Below are positions 53,601-64,000 of a DNA stretch of 64,000 nucleotides, in pieces. A program made the position numbers and the translations under genes. Position 1 is the stretch's first letter. Each line of letters starts with the position of its first letter. The stretch is from Eopsaltria australis (taxonomy: Eukaryota; Chordata; Aves; Passeriformes; Petroicidae). The stretch covers positions 124,001 through 188,000 of the forward strand of contig JAVTVJ010000121.1 of the NCBI GenBank assembly GCA_034509425.1, given 5' to 3'. Under the pieces are notes generated by a model. It was not told where the DNA came from and ran no database searches. It saw nothing but the letters and a program-made list of their open reading frames with translations.

Positions 53601-54864
53601 TGATCAGGCTGCTCAGGATTAATAAATTGGCCATTAAACGGTGACTGTATAAATAAAGTTTTAGTAAAACCACTTTATTGTCAACAAAATCTGTAATTTT
53701 GCATAAAGTACTGGTCACTGAATATCATAACTATTGCCAACATCTTATTTTTTTTGAATCTTAAAAGTTTTACGGCAGTTTGGTGGCAAGCAATCCAAAA
53801 TCTACACTACTAAGTGGTATTGAGGTTTCAAAAAAAAGGAAAAAGCTCTTACTGTAAGAGAAAGGGGAGAAAAAAGAATTCAGAAATAATGGAAGATTTC
53901 CAGACAGTAGGAGTATAATAAACAACTGATAAGCTGAAGATGAAATGCTGGAATCAATTGAATGTGAATATTTGCAGAAACCATTTTCGTCTAACAGAAC
54001 AGGGGACTATCACTGCAGCACCCTTGCAAAACTCAGCTCTGGAAAATATTCTTTGCATTTGAAGTAGCCCAGAGTCACATTCAATTTCAAAAGTAATATC
54101 ATAAACTAGATTTGTAACAGGGATTTCCCCTTTCCGGAATAAAATCCATTGTGTTCAGAGTATAACGCCTTGAGCTTTGTACCCTGAATATTAACTCACT
54201 CAAACAACTACACACCTTTATTTAAATGCATATTTCCAAAATGAAAAATGGTCTCTGGATTTCACTGCTTAGATTGTTTCACTGCTGCCTGTCAACTCTC
54301 AAACAGTTATTTATATCTCAGGACTTCAGATTCTTCCCTAACAATAGGGATGAGCATCATCTGACCTTAAGAACCCATAATGACATGACTTGCAAGTTGT
54401 TCTTAAAGACTGTCGTAATAATTAAAGACTTGGGATTTTTGCCCTTCACACATTTTCAGTTTCTTCTATAATAACACATTAATATAGGACATTGCCCTTA
54501 ATTTTGGCCTTTTGTTTTCCTGGAGCATAAAATGGCATTTTTGATGTAAGTTACACACGGTTGTTGGAGAAGAGATCACTCATTTCTTAAAAAAATGCTA
54601 TGAACAAGAGCACTTAGATGAAAGATTAGCAGGCAAGTTACTTTGTCACATCTAAACATTTACTTCAATGCAAAATAGTTTCATGAGTGGCATACTTCAT
54701 ACTGTAATACTGATCTCCTTTCCACAGACCTGAATAGCACGACTTACGCAATAGTTTCCCCATAAATTGTAACTGTTGGGTCACATTACTGATTCCAAAT
54801 ACTAAATTACAGCAAATGGCACTTAAGGATTACATTGCTACAGCTGACACAGGCTATTTCCTAC
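50618..54864 (-). other. WDR72: WDR72 intron, 4.2 kb
   Basis: This intron lies between the well-supported exons at 50617 and 54865. It is AT-rich with no recognised repeat family and no convincing open frame on either strand. The splice signals at both ends agree with the flanking phases. Confidence 0.85.
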
Positions 54865-54947
54865 CTTTACAGATTGGTCGTTCCAACAACAAACGAGTTT
54901 CAGCAATGAAATGGTCCCTAAGTCTGGGGAATGATATCTATTCTTAC
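54865..54947 (-). CDS. WDR72: WDR72 exon, 83 nt
   Basis: The acceptor TGTGTTTTTTCAG|GT and the donor GTAAAG|GTAGGA bound 83 nt on the minus strand. Joined to the preceding phase-1 exon it reads S-KNRYHSPDLGTI and then SLLKLVCCWNDQSVK, which matches the human block SLLKLISCWRDQSVQ almost residue for residue. It is too short to stand out as an open reading frame and was located by similarity and splice signals. It ends in phase 0, as needed by the exon at 50617. It is part of the C-terminal helical region shared with WDR7. Confidence 0.94.
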
Positions 54948-56341
54948 CTGAAAAAACACATATATAGTTTATGAACTCACCATATATATAGAGAAGCACA
55001 CAAACAGAAAAATATTTTAATATTTTAAAATTTTCATTTCAACAACATGCCTGAAAAGACCTGAAAAAAGGTTCTCATGTGATGCAATAAGAACAAAGTC
55101 TTCAGACAATCTATTGCTTTAACATTTATTTGCATCCTAAATTAAATTAATGTTGGGGTTTTTTTTGTTTTTCTAGGGGTTTTTTTGTTTGTTTGTTTTA
55201 AACAGAGAACTGATATCCCATGGAGTACTCTTTCATCACAATTTTCTAAAGATATTAAGAATACTTTCTGTTTTGGACTACTTAACTACATTCCCTGTTC
55301 TGCTGTCCAGTGTGTCCTTGATGCTAAAGAACAGCTTATTCCTAGAATCTCCAAGATCTGCAAGTCTCAGATCAGATTTTAATTTGCAAACTGAACATAT
55401 GAGACATGGCATATGAGTTAGATTACCTTAGAATTTTTAGGTCACTCAATAAATCTATTTATATGTTCATGAACATTTTAGTAACCTCTACACCATTTCC
55501 ATGCCTTTCCCCTAACTATTTTCTATTGTCACTTGATTTTATGTTCCATCTCTTTTTTCCAATGGATATTTTTGCTGTCATTGCAAGTTCTACAGTTGCA
55601 GTGCATTTTAGACTCAGAGAAGGAAAGGTAACTGATTTTTGATGGGGATATTAAGGTTTAGCTACACAGCACAGTGTCAAGATTTGATGTAAAAGAATTT
55701 GTGTTTTCAATCTAGATATGGCTTACTCTGTAAGAGGAACACTATATTTGTCAGGCCATGTGTACTGACAAATGTCCATATTCTGTTTAGGTTTTTATTT
55801 AAATGTTCTTTGGTCAGCTCCGTACTGTAAACAAACCAAGGCTGGCTCACAAAGCTAAGATTGACGAGCAGTGGCCTGTGGGACATTAACGGGAACAGAT
55901 TACTTTATTCTGCCCTGAGCCAGGAGTCTAAAGGCATTATTGAACAGTCAGGATGGCTCTTGCATTACTAAGGCAACAGTTTGCTTGGAGGGCTGTATAT
56001 ATTATTGGGTGGGCACATAATGGTGATGAGGGAGATGGGGGAAGGGGATGAGGGCAGTGTTTGTCTTATTACATTTCTGGTTTTCAGATTGCTAGAAACT
56101 GTCTTTAGAAACCCAGCTAAATGTCTTGTCATAACAGGAAAAATAACATTGATTCCACTTAACACTTTGTTTACACATTTTTTTGTGATATTCACAGAAG
56201 AAACAGTAATTCAGTTTCTTTCTTTGCAGATTGGACAGCACAAAGAGCATTACTTTTTATCAATACTGAAATTAAATTCTATATTTTAGCAACAAAAAGC
56301 ATGCAAAAACATAACACAATACTGCCACTTCACATACTTAC
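54948..56341 (-). other. WDR72: WDR72 intron, 1.4 kb
   Basis: This short intron is bounded by a strong GTAAGTATG donor and a TTTTTTCAG acceptor on the minus strand. It holds a T/G-rich low-complexity tract near 55.15-55.20 kb and overlapping chance frames around 55.2-55.4 kb. Nothing else was recognised. Confidence 0.85.
55151..55200 (+). repeat. Poly(T) with TTTG repeats
   Basis: GGGG-T8-G-T5 then CTAGGGG-T7 is followed by three GTTT units. The GGGGTTTTTTT block occurs twice, 20 nt apart. This is simple low-complexity sequence within the intron. Confidence 0.85.
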
Positions 56342-56433
56342 TGCTTGGTAAGTCTCCATGAAAAGTAGGGCATGAAAGTGTTACTGCTTCTACATTTCGC
56401 CATTTGTCATGTACAGATTCTGGTTTCTGTGGA
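56342..56433 (-). CDS. WDR72: WDR72 exon, 92 nt
   Basis: The minus-strand acceptor ATGTTTTTTTAG|T and the donor AGCA|GTAAGTATG (excellent consensus) bound 92 nt. The first base completes the serine codon begun by the AG at the end of the large exon, giving S-PQKPESVHDKWRNVEA and then VTLSCPTFHGDLPS. This aligns with the human segment that has MESIHNKMRGAG and then a Ser/Phe stretch. It ends in phase 1, which fits the two-base start of the exon at 54947. The segment evolves quickly in the family, so identity is modest, but order, length and phase all fit. Confidence 0.88.
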
Positions 56434-58804
56434 CTAAAAAAACATGAAATTATTAAACAGAACCTGAACACACATACAAGAAATCTTATGTACTAAGGTA
56501 GGGTTGAGGTGTTTTTACAGTAGGTACTCTGATATCAATTACTATCAATCCCAATTAAGTTTCTCCTCAAAAGTCACTTGCATTCTTTTGCCTACAACTT
56601 GGTATTGAAACATTCACAAATACTGAAAAGTACCATCCAAATGCAGGAACTTAAGCCTTATAAGCTTTGAGCCAAAAGAGAAGTTTTATTTTGCAATAAA
56701 GAAATAAATTCATTTATGAAGGACTGAATTAAAATATCATTTTCACAAAAGAACTTCTCTGGGTTTTTTTCTAATACATAGGACAAGAGTTCAAGGGAAA
56801 CTAAAAGCCTTTTTTTATAGGTTTCCTTTTTTTTTTCCACAGTGGTAAATAATTTAGAGTATCATTACAATACTAGGGATTTCAGTAGATGGCTACAATT
56901 TAGGAGACTAGTGTGTACATAGGCTTGCTCTTTCTAAGTCACTAACTCAGCAACCTAACCCTTGAAAACAATGGATATGGATGGTGGGGAAAGAAAGAGA
57001 AAAAGCCCACTCCAAACCCTTGCATAATTTAAAACTATTTATTTAAAATAAATCACTATTGTGACCTGCAAAAACTACATTTGTGTCAATTAAAAATAAT
57101 ATATTTGTCTTTCAAATCCACTACAATAAACAGTGAATGGTAACATTTCAAAAGACTGTACAATACCAAACAACTCTTAAAGCTCGCAGCTTGAGAGCTT
57201 GAAGTTAGAGATACAAATGTCAAAAAGCAGGAGAAAATAAATTCTTTGAAGATCTTTTCTTCCCAGCTTCTTCCTGTTTCTGTCCCACTTTTATGATCTG
57301 ACACATTTTGCTGCAGGTTCCTTTATTTTCACAGGCTATGTCAAGTTGCAAAAACCAACAGATAGACAAACACCAGAACCCCTGCAAGCTGTGAGAGCTG
57401 TCCTACTAAGTCTTTCTGCAAATAATGTGGTGAATTAGAGTTCAATATGTAGGTTTTTTTCCCCAGAGCATACTGCAGTTTTGGATAAAGCAACTGTCCA
57501 AAGAGGTTTGGCTGAATACTGTCCTTTTTGAAGGAAAACTTGCCAAACATTTGCTAAAGATGTTAGAGTTTATGTCTACATGTATCCCAGAGAAAACATA
57601 AAATTATACAGCATTGTTCAGAAAGAAAAAAAAAAAACAAAAAACGCACTTTTTCCTTGCAGTAACTTTAATACTTATAATTTTACAGGATATATGTTCC
57701 AAAGCCAGAATGTGCATGTCTGAGGAAAATGTTTGATTCTGTTACACTAACTGATTGCAATTACACAATGTCTTTCCAAGAGTGCTGCACAAGGCAAGCA
57801 CAAAGTATTTTTTCACATGGAAAAGAATTCGTGTTCAAGCTGGAATCCTGAAACAAGTTTGCATGTAAGAGCTTGTGTTGAATATGGACCAATAGGCAAC
57901 AGGATTAGCAGCAAGAGTAACTGAGGAATGTGCATTTGTCCTGTGGGATGGTGCACATGTCTTGAGAGAGGCTGAGTGCCTAGAGCTTTGTGGGAGATGC
58001 AGATATTTGCAGCAAGATCAATATTTTCTGTCCCCCCTCCTTGCCTTGGGGCCATAGCATCACCGACACCGAAGTTAATTGTCCCTAAAAAACGAAATGC
58101 CTAAAAAACTATGCTCGCCAAACAACAAAAAAATCTGTGGACAATATCCATTGCCTGATTAGCATGCTCTATTTGGCTTGGTCAAATAATGTTGAGCTTT
58201 ATTTTCCCTTTAATGCTGAAAAAGCACTTAGTCAATAAATTTGTTTTGAGTAACATAAATGCTATTTGGGATGGTTCTCACAACACAAGGACTGAAGAGG
58301 CACTCATTCCCAGTATCTGCCATCATTACTGGGGGCATTGTACTTCAGATACCATAACTAGGGCAGCCTATTCTTGTCTCTTATGTTTTATTTATCTGTG
58401 AAGTCAAGGGTTCCATGGCAAAGGAAGTATATTGCTTACAGGGAGTGGAAGTTGAAACAGCGCAAATGTGCTTAAGGCACATCTCACAATATGCCTAAGG
58501 AGACCTCATTATTCTACTTAGTTTGAGCTGTAAGGAAAAGAGTGATCACTGGAAAAACTAGGTGTGAAGCTAGATAATTCAAGTTCTTGTTCTTATGAAA
58601 AGAATTCTTGCATCAGTTCTCATCTGCTAAACAGAAAAATGTAAATATACTTAATTTTATCCTGATCACCTTTTCTTCAAAAAAATCTGTCAAAAAGCTC
58701 TAGAGAAAAAACATAAGCTCCATTGAAGAAGTACATATTTTAGAAAAGTTTGTTTCATTTTCAACCACTACAAAGGAACAGAAGACTCATGATGAAGTTC
58801 TTAC
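56434..58804 (-). other. WDR72: WDR72 intron, 2.4 kb
   Basis: This intron is bounded by GAAAG|GTAAGA and a T-run TAG acceptor, with the junction serine split AG|T. It contains an A-rich run near 57.63 kb and chance frames only. No mobile element was recognised. Confidence 0.85.
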
Positions 58805-59622
58805 CTTTCAATTTCATCCGTAACTGCTGAAGGTGTGTTAATTATCCTGTTGATTAAAGATATTCTGCTAAATAAGAAAAATACTTTTTCCAAGTCCCTT
58901 GTTCCATAATCATTATTCTCAGGTCCATCCTTCTTTCCAGATTGTCCTTCAGTTGCAGCAAGGTATTTGTTTGATAAATCAAGGACTCTTTTAGAAAACA
59001 AGTTGAAAAGCTCATGTTCTCCTAGCACACTACAATCAGTACATTTCCATCCTGGCAACATTAGTGAGAGGTGGCTTTCATCTGACACAAGTCCAAAAGA
59101 AACAGGACACTGAAGTCTTAAGATATCCAAGTGTCTCGCACAGAGATTGTCCATTTCTTTATCCACACCCCATGGTAGGAGGCATGACAAAAACAGTTTA
59201 GCTGTATCAGTGGCAACGTTCACATCAATGTTTCCTGATGGCTGCATTCTGGTCTTTCTTGAACTTTTCATTTTTTTTCGTCTTTTCATGCCACCACTTT
59301 CTTCCACAGGCCTAGCTGCATTGTTATCCCTCTGAACTCCTTCTGAGCAAACAGTCTCTGCCTGCCCATCTACTTGAGGTACGAAGGCAGCAGTTTTATT
59401 TCTTTTTAAAGTCAGTGCCCTTTTCTCAGTAGTACTTTTAGCTCTTTCTAGAGTCTGTTGATTGTGGAATGATTTTGATGACTTTAATCCATTGAGTTGA
59501 GATGACAGAAGATCTTCAAGTTTTTCCAGGTCAAATAAGAGAATGTGAAAGTTTGCATTGTTCCATTTTGTCTTAGCTGGTAAAATGGTAAAGGGCTGTT
59601 GGATGCAGTTGGTATCAGTTAA
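58805..59622 (-). CDS. WDR72: WDR72 large exon, 272 codons plus 2 nt
   Basis: This is the strongest coding signal in the window: 818 nt open on the minus strand between acceptor TTTTTCTTTCAG|TTA (phase 0) and donor GAAAG|GTAAGA (phase 2). An in-frame TAA follows directly in the intron. The peptide starts LTDTNCIQQPF. It contains KTKWNN and FHILLFDLE (about residues 18-33), AKSTTEKRALTLKR (61-74), a strongly basic patch MKRRKKMKSSRKTR (112-125, nuclear-signal-like but probably just a linker), and TAKLFLSCLLPWGVDKEMD (140-158). Later come FGLVSDESHLSLMLPGW (176-192) and NLFSKRVLDLSNKY (207-220). These blocks match human WDR72, with more diverged linkers between them. The region lies after the WD repeats and is predicted to be part of the cytosolic scaffold that couples to V-ATPase and vesicle regulation. 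No frameshift or stop is present. Confidence 0.96.
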
Positions 59623-60845
59623 CTGAAAGAAAAATATTAAATGTCCAAACAAAAATCCAATGGTACTTTGTAATTTTCAAGATAACAACACAGAATTGCC
59701 TATGGAACAGACAAAATCTATTAACTCCATTAAGTTCAATTTAATTATATTTATTCAGTTTTGGTTAATTAAAAAAACTTGCTACTAAATAGCTTAAGAT
59801 ACATAGAGACATCTATATATAAATACCATAAAACAGGCTCCTTAATGTCTTCAATTACACAGCCATATTGTAGATTGCATGTATCTGTGCAAAAAACTCT
59901 GGATTGGTGTTTCTTCTGCTAAGTCTCATTTCAAGCTAAAAGGATTTTTGGAAAATTTTAAAGCATAAAACCTTTGATTTTTCAAAATAAAGCTAGAGAA
60001 GCAAATCCTACAATGCTGCAAAATTCTTGCAAACCTTGTCTGTATGTCTTTTTGCAATTAGATAAATGGGATATATATAGGGGATTTGTATGGGATAAAG
60101 ACTATGCCTTTTGCTATTTGAAAACATGCAAAGCTATCTAAAAGTTGCCTCATTCTGAGATAAGTAGCATATCAAGAACAATAAGGAACCTAGGTAAATA
60201 AATCTCCACGTACACAATTAATTATCTTACCTGAAAATAATTGAGAAAAAAAACGCTACTACAATGTTTGTGAACATCTGACTTTATCTTGTGCCACCCT
60301 ATTTCCTACCTGCATCTTTCTAGAATTCTCCATACTTCTTCCCCAACTTTACAGCCCATTCACAGTAATGGTAATTTGTAAATCATTTCAGTTCTACATA
60401 CTATCATGATAACTGTGCTGGTTTAAATACACATGGCTAATTACTTCTGCTAATAAACAACCAAAGAATGTTGCTTTTGAAACCAGAAGATTTGAGAAGA
60501 GCTACAGCTGTTCACAACTTCACACTCACATGTTAAACTGTGGAAGTAACTTAATGATGATGAGCTGTCAGCTGAGCATAAGGAAATGCTCAAATCATCT
60601 TCACAAAAAAATTACTCCATTTTAGCCTTGCAGTTTCATTATTTAAATTATAAATTGTCATTAAGAAGAAAATTTTACATCTTTTCCTTGACCATTGTCC
60701 TTGGCATAGGGTGGACACTATGCTGTGACAAACTCCAGTGGAAGGGATATCTCTGGGCACTTCGAAAATCAGCTTGTGAGTTCACACAGTGATAAAACAT
60801 CTTACATCATAATCCTGCTGCATCTACTAAAGAAGTATCTTTTAC
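59623..60845 (-). other. WDR72: WDR72 intron, 1.2 kb (if the exon at 60846 is real)
   Basis: AT-rich sequence between the candidate exon at 60846 and the large exon. The acceptor tract TTTAATATTTTTCTTTCAG at its 3' end is good. No repeat or other gene was recognised. Confidence 0.6.
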
Positions 60846-60938
60846 CTTCAGGGAAACACCAGAAGTGAGGGAATATAAACTCCTTGTTGACACTTCTGCC
60901 CTTTTCTTTAAGCATTTATGACTTGTGTTTTTATTGTC
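60846..60938 (-). CDS. WDR72: WDR72 exon (candidate, divergent), 31 codons
   Basis: On the minus strand a CAG acceptor before 60938 and an AAG|GTAAAA donor after 60846 bound 93 nt of open frame, phase 0 at both ends. The encoded peptide runs DNKNTSHKCLKKRAEV and then STRSLYSLTSGVSLK. It lines up loosely with the human segment just before the large exon, which has a Leu-Lys, basic, Ser-rich stretch and also ends in Lys. The phase-0 end fits the phase-0 start of the next exon at 59622. An in-frame TGA lies 16 nt upstream of the acceptor, so the exon cannot extend far. The polypyrimidine tract is poor and similarity is weak, so the 5' boundary and the exon itself are tentative. The alternative is that the true exon lies elsewhere and this is a chance frame. 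Confidence 0.5.
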
Positions 60939-62435
60939 CTGCACAAGCTTATGCTCTCAGCACCACACTCAGCCTATTTCACCTTTACAAGCAGAAAGAT
61001 ACATCGAGAAATACATCGAGAAGCAACTTTTCATCTCAGTAATACTTTTGCAAACAATCATGCCAGCTTCCATAGTGATACAGAATTTTCTACATCACTC
61101 AGCTTTAATTTTGTTTTGATAATTTGAAACCTTCTACTAATGCAAAGAACTTTCTGTTGAAAACAGTTAAATGTCAAAAGAAACCATCTAGTGTTAGTAA
61201 ACAGGGTAGCAACCAGCTCTTGCCAGAATACAACATTGTTTACCTCATTTTTCTCATGACCACTACTTACCTAACTCCTTTTACATTACCAACTATGATT
61301 TTATAGGATTAGATATTTTTAAATTGCTAGTATTGTAGTACAAATAACACAAGGAAAGAATCAACTGTATAAACTCTATGCCATTTGACTATTTAGTTTT
61401 GGGCAGTAATGTAATTTGGCTTTTTGCTGTTTAGGGAATGATGCTCCCAACCAGATGAGGATGTACTCTAAATACATAATCTCATTTAAAGACCTCCATA
61501 GGGAGTCATAAGTAAGAGATTATAACTGCTTGTTCAGGTTTTCTTTTCATCCCTTTTCTTTTTCCTTTTTAAAAAATAATACATTGTAGTTAAGCACTAG
61601 GATTATTTTAATCTTTAATTATGCTGATTCCTAATAGACAGGGAGAACCCCATGGAATGCAAACATTGGAATTCACAGGCTAGTTTTGACATTAATTGAA
61701 GCTATTATTATTTTGCCTATCATTTTCTCTTTCTATACACTTACATTTGGTTGATTAACATTTAGAAACCTTTAGTGAAATCACCATCGAAACAAAGGAA
61801 AACACAGTGACAATGTCAATCCATTGAGACATCTGGTGATGCTACTACACGTGAGGTCACAATAAACATTCATGGTTTATTGGCAATATGAAAGCTTATT
61901 GACATTGATCCTAAAAGTGTCTGCCAACTTATCTTAGCTCTCTGCCACAGGCATTTCATTCCAATGAAAGAAGGTGGGCATCCAAAGCTTCAGACATAAA
62001 ATGCTATTTAGAACATATGGGCAAGTTATTCTCTGTAACAGAAAATTACAGAGAATAGAGGGAAATCCATAAAACTAACTTCAAACCAGAAAGCTGGAAA
62101 CTGCATTTGTTGAATATTGAAAAACAGATTAACAGATATTTACGTCATATATTGTGCCTTTCCTTTTCTAGTTTAACTATTTCTAGTTTTGACATGGACA
62201 ACCTCCTGTTAGCTTTAAAGAAACAAAAAGTCTGACTACAGAGTAAAATTATATCCTGAGATTTGTGAACCTCTTGTGTATCACTGACCCACAGCAGAAC
62301 AAGCTTTCCATACCCAGGAAAGAGCAAGATTCAGGGAGGCTTTGAAATACCAAGCTCTTTCCCATGCATGGCCAGTATCCCCTAACATCACTCCAGTTTG
62401 CCACTGAAGATGTTTGAGCCAGGATCAGACAAGAG

Positions 62436-62590
62436 CTAGAACCGACTATTTCAGTTGGAAGGGACCTACAAGGATCATTCAGTCCACCTGACTCTTCCGA
62501 ATGCCCCTTAAACACCCACAGATTTGGGGCATTGTACATCTCTCTCAGAAGCCTGTTCCAGTTTTCTGGCATGCAATTCATCACTGCTCC
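62436..62590 (-). mobile_element. CR1 LINE 3' fragment, minus orientation
   Basis: The plus strand reads GAACCGACTATTTCAGTTGG, AAGGGACCTACAAGGATCAT and TCAGTCCACCTGACTC, and later ACATCTCTCTCAGAAGCCTG and TTCCAGTTTTCTGGCATGC. The first blocks are the reverse complement of a CR1 3' end (GTTGGAAGGGACCTACAAAGATCAT...GTCCA) of a different subfamily from the copy at 23.1 kb. It is short and 5'-truncated. The right edge is approximate. Confidence 0.8.
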
Positions 62591-62967
62591 ACAAGTTACA
62601 GCCCTGTTCCTCTATGTCTTTTCCCCTTTACTCATTCTTACCTTAGCACCCAAGGAAAAATTTCCCAGTGACTATGGGAAGGGGGCAGCAGGGGCCTGTA
62701 CTTACTGTGCCCCCCACCAGCATCAATACATGCCATTATCTTTAGCAGATTTAAGACAGACATATCACATAAAAATTTCATGGGAAGTACAATTCAAGTG
62801 TTATTTTACCTAGCTGCCTTCTCATCTCTAAAGGCCTTTTCCCACTGGGATCCAACTTGTTCTGGGAATGGTATTCCACTTAAAATACACACTTCCATTA
62901 GCTGGCAGGGATTCCCATACTTTTTCAGCTCCTCATATGTGTGTACTTTCTCATGTACCTGCTTTCT

Positions 62968-63336
62968 TTACCAGAAGTATTCTATTGTGGGTTTCGTACT
63001 AAAAACAGATTTGACAAGAATGATCTTGACATTCGTTTTACATAAAGGAAATAAAGTGGCAAAATCACAAGGTAAAAGTTTTAGAAGAAAGACAAGACTC
63101 AAAATGTACTTAGATGCAACTTTGATACCACTGAATGGAAGTTGCTCAGTTCCCACTGCACAAGTAGGATCAACTCCTATGTCAAACAAGTCCTGAAGTA
63201 TCAAATGTGACTTTTCTTCCAGACTTTTGGCCTTCTTTATCCATTGTACTTTCATTTTATCCCAAACGTAACAGGATAAAAGTGGCAGAAAATTGGTCCC
63301 GAAGTTCCCAGTGGCTGAAGAAGAAATGCAGTACAA
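62968..63336 (-). other. Unexplained 122-codon open frame on the minus strand
   Basis: This is the longest frame in the last 4 kb. It starts MYCISSSATGNFGTNF and contains KMKVQWIKKAKSLEEKS, then LILQDLFDIGVDPTCAVG, and ends in a hydrophobic stretch before STKPTIEYFW. It does not match WDR72. The middle reads like a decayed protein (charged helix, then a DLFDIG motif), while the end looks random. It could be part of an old DNA transposon or pseudogene, or chance. There is no ribosomal or splice context to support expression. Confidence 0.2.
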
Positions 63337-64000
63337 AGCCTAAGTGGAAGCTATCTTGTTGATAGCTCATAAGCTTATTCTAAATAAGTTTTTTTAAATT
63401 ACGTAATATTCGAGGGGTTTAATTCTGCTCCTGTGAGCTTTCTGTTTTGAAGGAACATATTTTGATCCATTAACACTGAACAAGTACAATCTCCACCTTT
63501 ATCCATTGTTTGCCACCTGCAAAAGCTCAAGAAAATATTAGACAGAAATTGAAGACCTTACTTTAATAGGAATTTTCAGGTAGATTAGGCAGGGGGAGAC
63601 AGCGGAGGGGAATGTGTGGAGCTTAACTGAAATAGTGCCAAAGAGACTGGAAGGTTCTTCCATTCATAGAAGGTGCACTGCCACTTGATTTTTCTTGGGG
63701 TCAGGGATTTTCTATTTCTGATTTGCTTGATAGTATTTTTTGAAGGCATATACTTTTCTATTTTGACAGCAATTAGGTCATTGTCTTTTAATACAGATAC
63801 AATACAATAGCCCACTGAAGTATATGATAAAAGAGTAAGTCTTATCTGATGGACATTTAAAGAGTCATTATTTTGTTATTATATATACTTACTATTAATA
63901 ACTTAATGCAAACTTAATCATTAAAATATCAACATCCTACTGTTTGCTCAATGAAAATATTCTGTGAATATCCACTTGCACTATATATTTTCAAAGATTT

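Larger units (their letters stand above)
16296..64000 (-). other. WDR72: WDR72 gene body, 3' half (partial gene)
   Basis: This is the span from the most 3' exon recognised to the right window edge. Six exons read on the minus strand match the C-terminal half of vertebrate WDR72 in order, with concordant splice phases (0-0, 0-2, 2-1, 1-0, 0-1, 1-1). WDR72 is a paralogue of WDR7/rabconnectin-3 beta. It has N-terminal WD repeats and a C-terminal helical region, and is known from enamel maturation and from renal acid secretion through V-ATPase and vesicle trafficking. The WD-repeat exons are not in the window and should lie at higher coordinates. Assignment rests on residue-level similarity to the human protein as I remember it, not on a database search. 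Confidence 0.93.
60939..64000 (-). other. WDR72: WDR72 intron reaching the window edge
   Basis: No exon matching the next upstream part of WDR72 (last WD repeat and the TLERHETGERA-type segment) was found, so those exons should lie beyond 64000. The stretch contains a CR1 fragment near 62.5 kb, a 12-bp direct duplication (AAATACATCGAG-like) near 61.0 kb and an unexplained 122-codon frame on the minus strand at 63.0-63.3 kb. Confidence 0.7.

Noticed and set aside
1..64000. Search for tRNA, rRNA, CRISPR arrays, bacterial operons or a novel multi-gene system
   Set aside because: No cloverleaf with A/B boxes, no spaced direct-repeat array and no clustered coding genes were seen. The window is vertebrate intronic and intergenic DNA.

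Overview
The window looks like vertebrate nuclear DNA, most likely avian. It is AT-rich, its genes are split into short exons by long introns, there are no prokaryotic-style coding runs, and the only mobile elements I recognise with confidence are three truncated CR1 LINE 3' ends of the bird/reptile type. Reptilian origin (turtle, crocodilian) cannot be excluded.

The window holds the 3' half of one protein-coding gene on the minus strand, WDR72. WDR72 is a paralogue of WDR7 (rabconnectin-3 beta) and works in vesicle and V-ATPase biology. Six exons were found, from 5' to 3' in gene sense (descending coordinates): 60938-60846 (divergent, less sure), 59622-58805 (the 818-nt exon), 56433-56342, 54947-54865, 50617-50506 and 16394-16296. 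All have GT donors and AG acceptors, the reading-frame phases agree across every junction, and the joined frame has no stop. Together they encode about 430 residues of the C-terminal part, after the WD repeats. The WD-repeat exons must lie beyond position 64000.

Two pieces of the gene seen in human WDR72 were not found. One is the roughly 30-residue segment between the exons at 50.5 kb and 16.4 kb. The other is the last ~17 codons after the donor at 16296. The frame would allow the two flanking exons to be spliced directly together.

Non-coding layout: 1-16 kb is either the last intron or 3' flank and holds an old LINE/SINE-type tail near 0.9 kb. 16.4-50.5 kb is a 34-kb intron with a CR1 fragment (23.1 kb), a long AAAAG microsatellite (24.5 kb), a G/C-run tract (20.97 kb), an LTR-like stretch (33.1-33.5 kb) and a second CR1 that ends only 53 nt from an exon donor (50.2-50.45 kb). 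50.6-59 kb carries compact introns between the four small and large exons. 59.6-64 kb is intron with a CR1 at 62.4 kb and an unexplained 122-codon open frame. No tRNA, rRNA, CRISPR or confidently recognised second gene was seen. Most open reading frames here are chance frames in intronic DNA.
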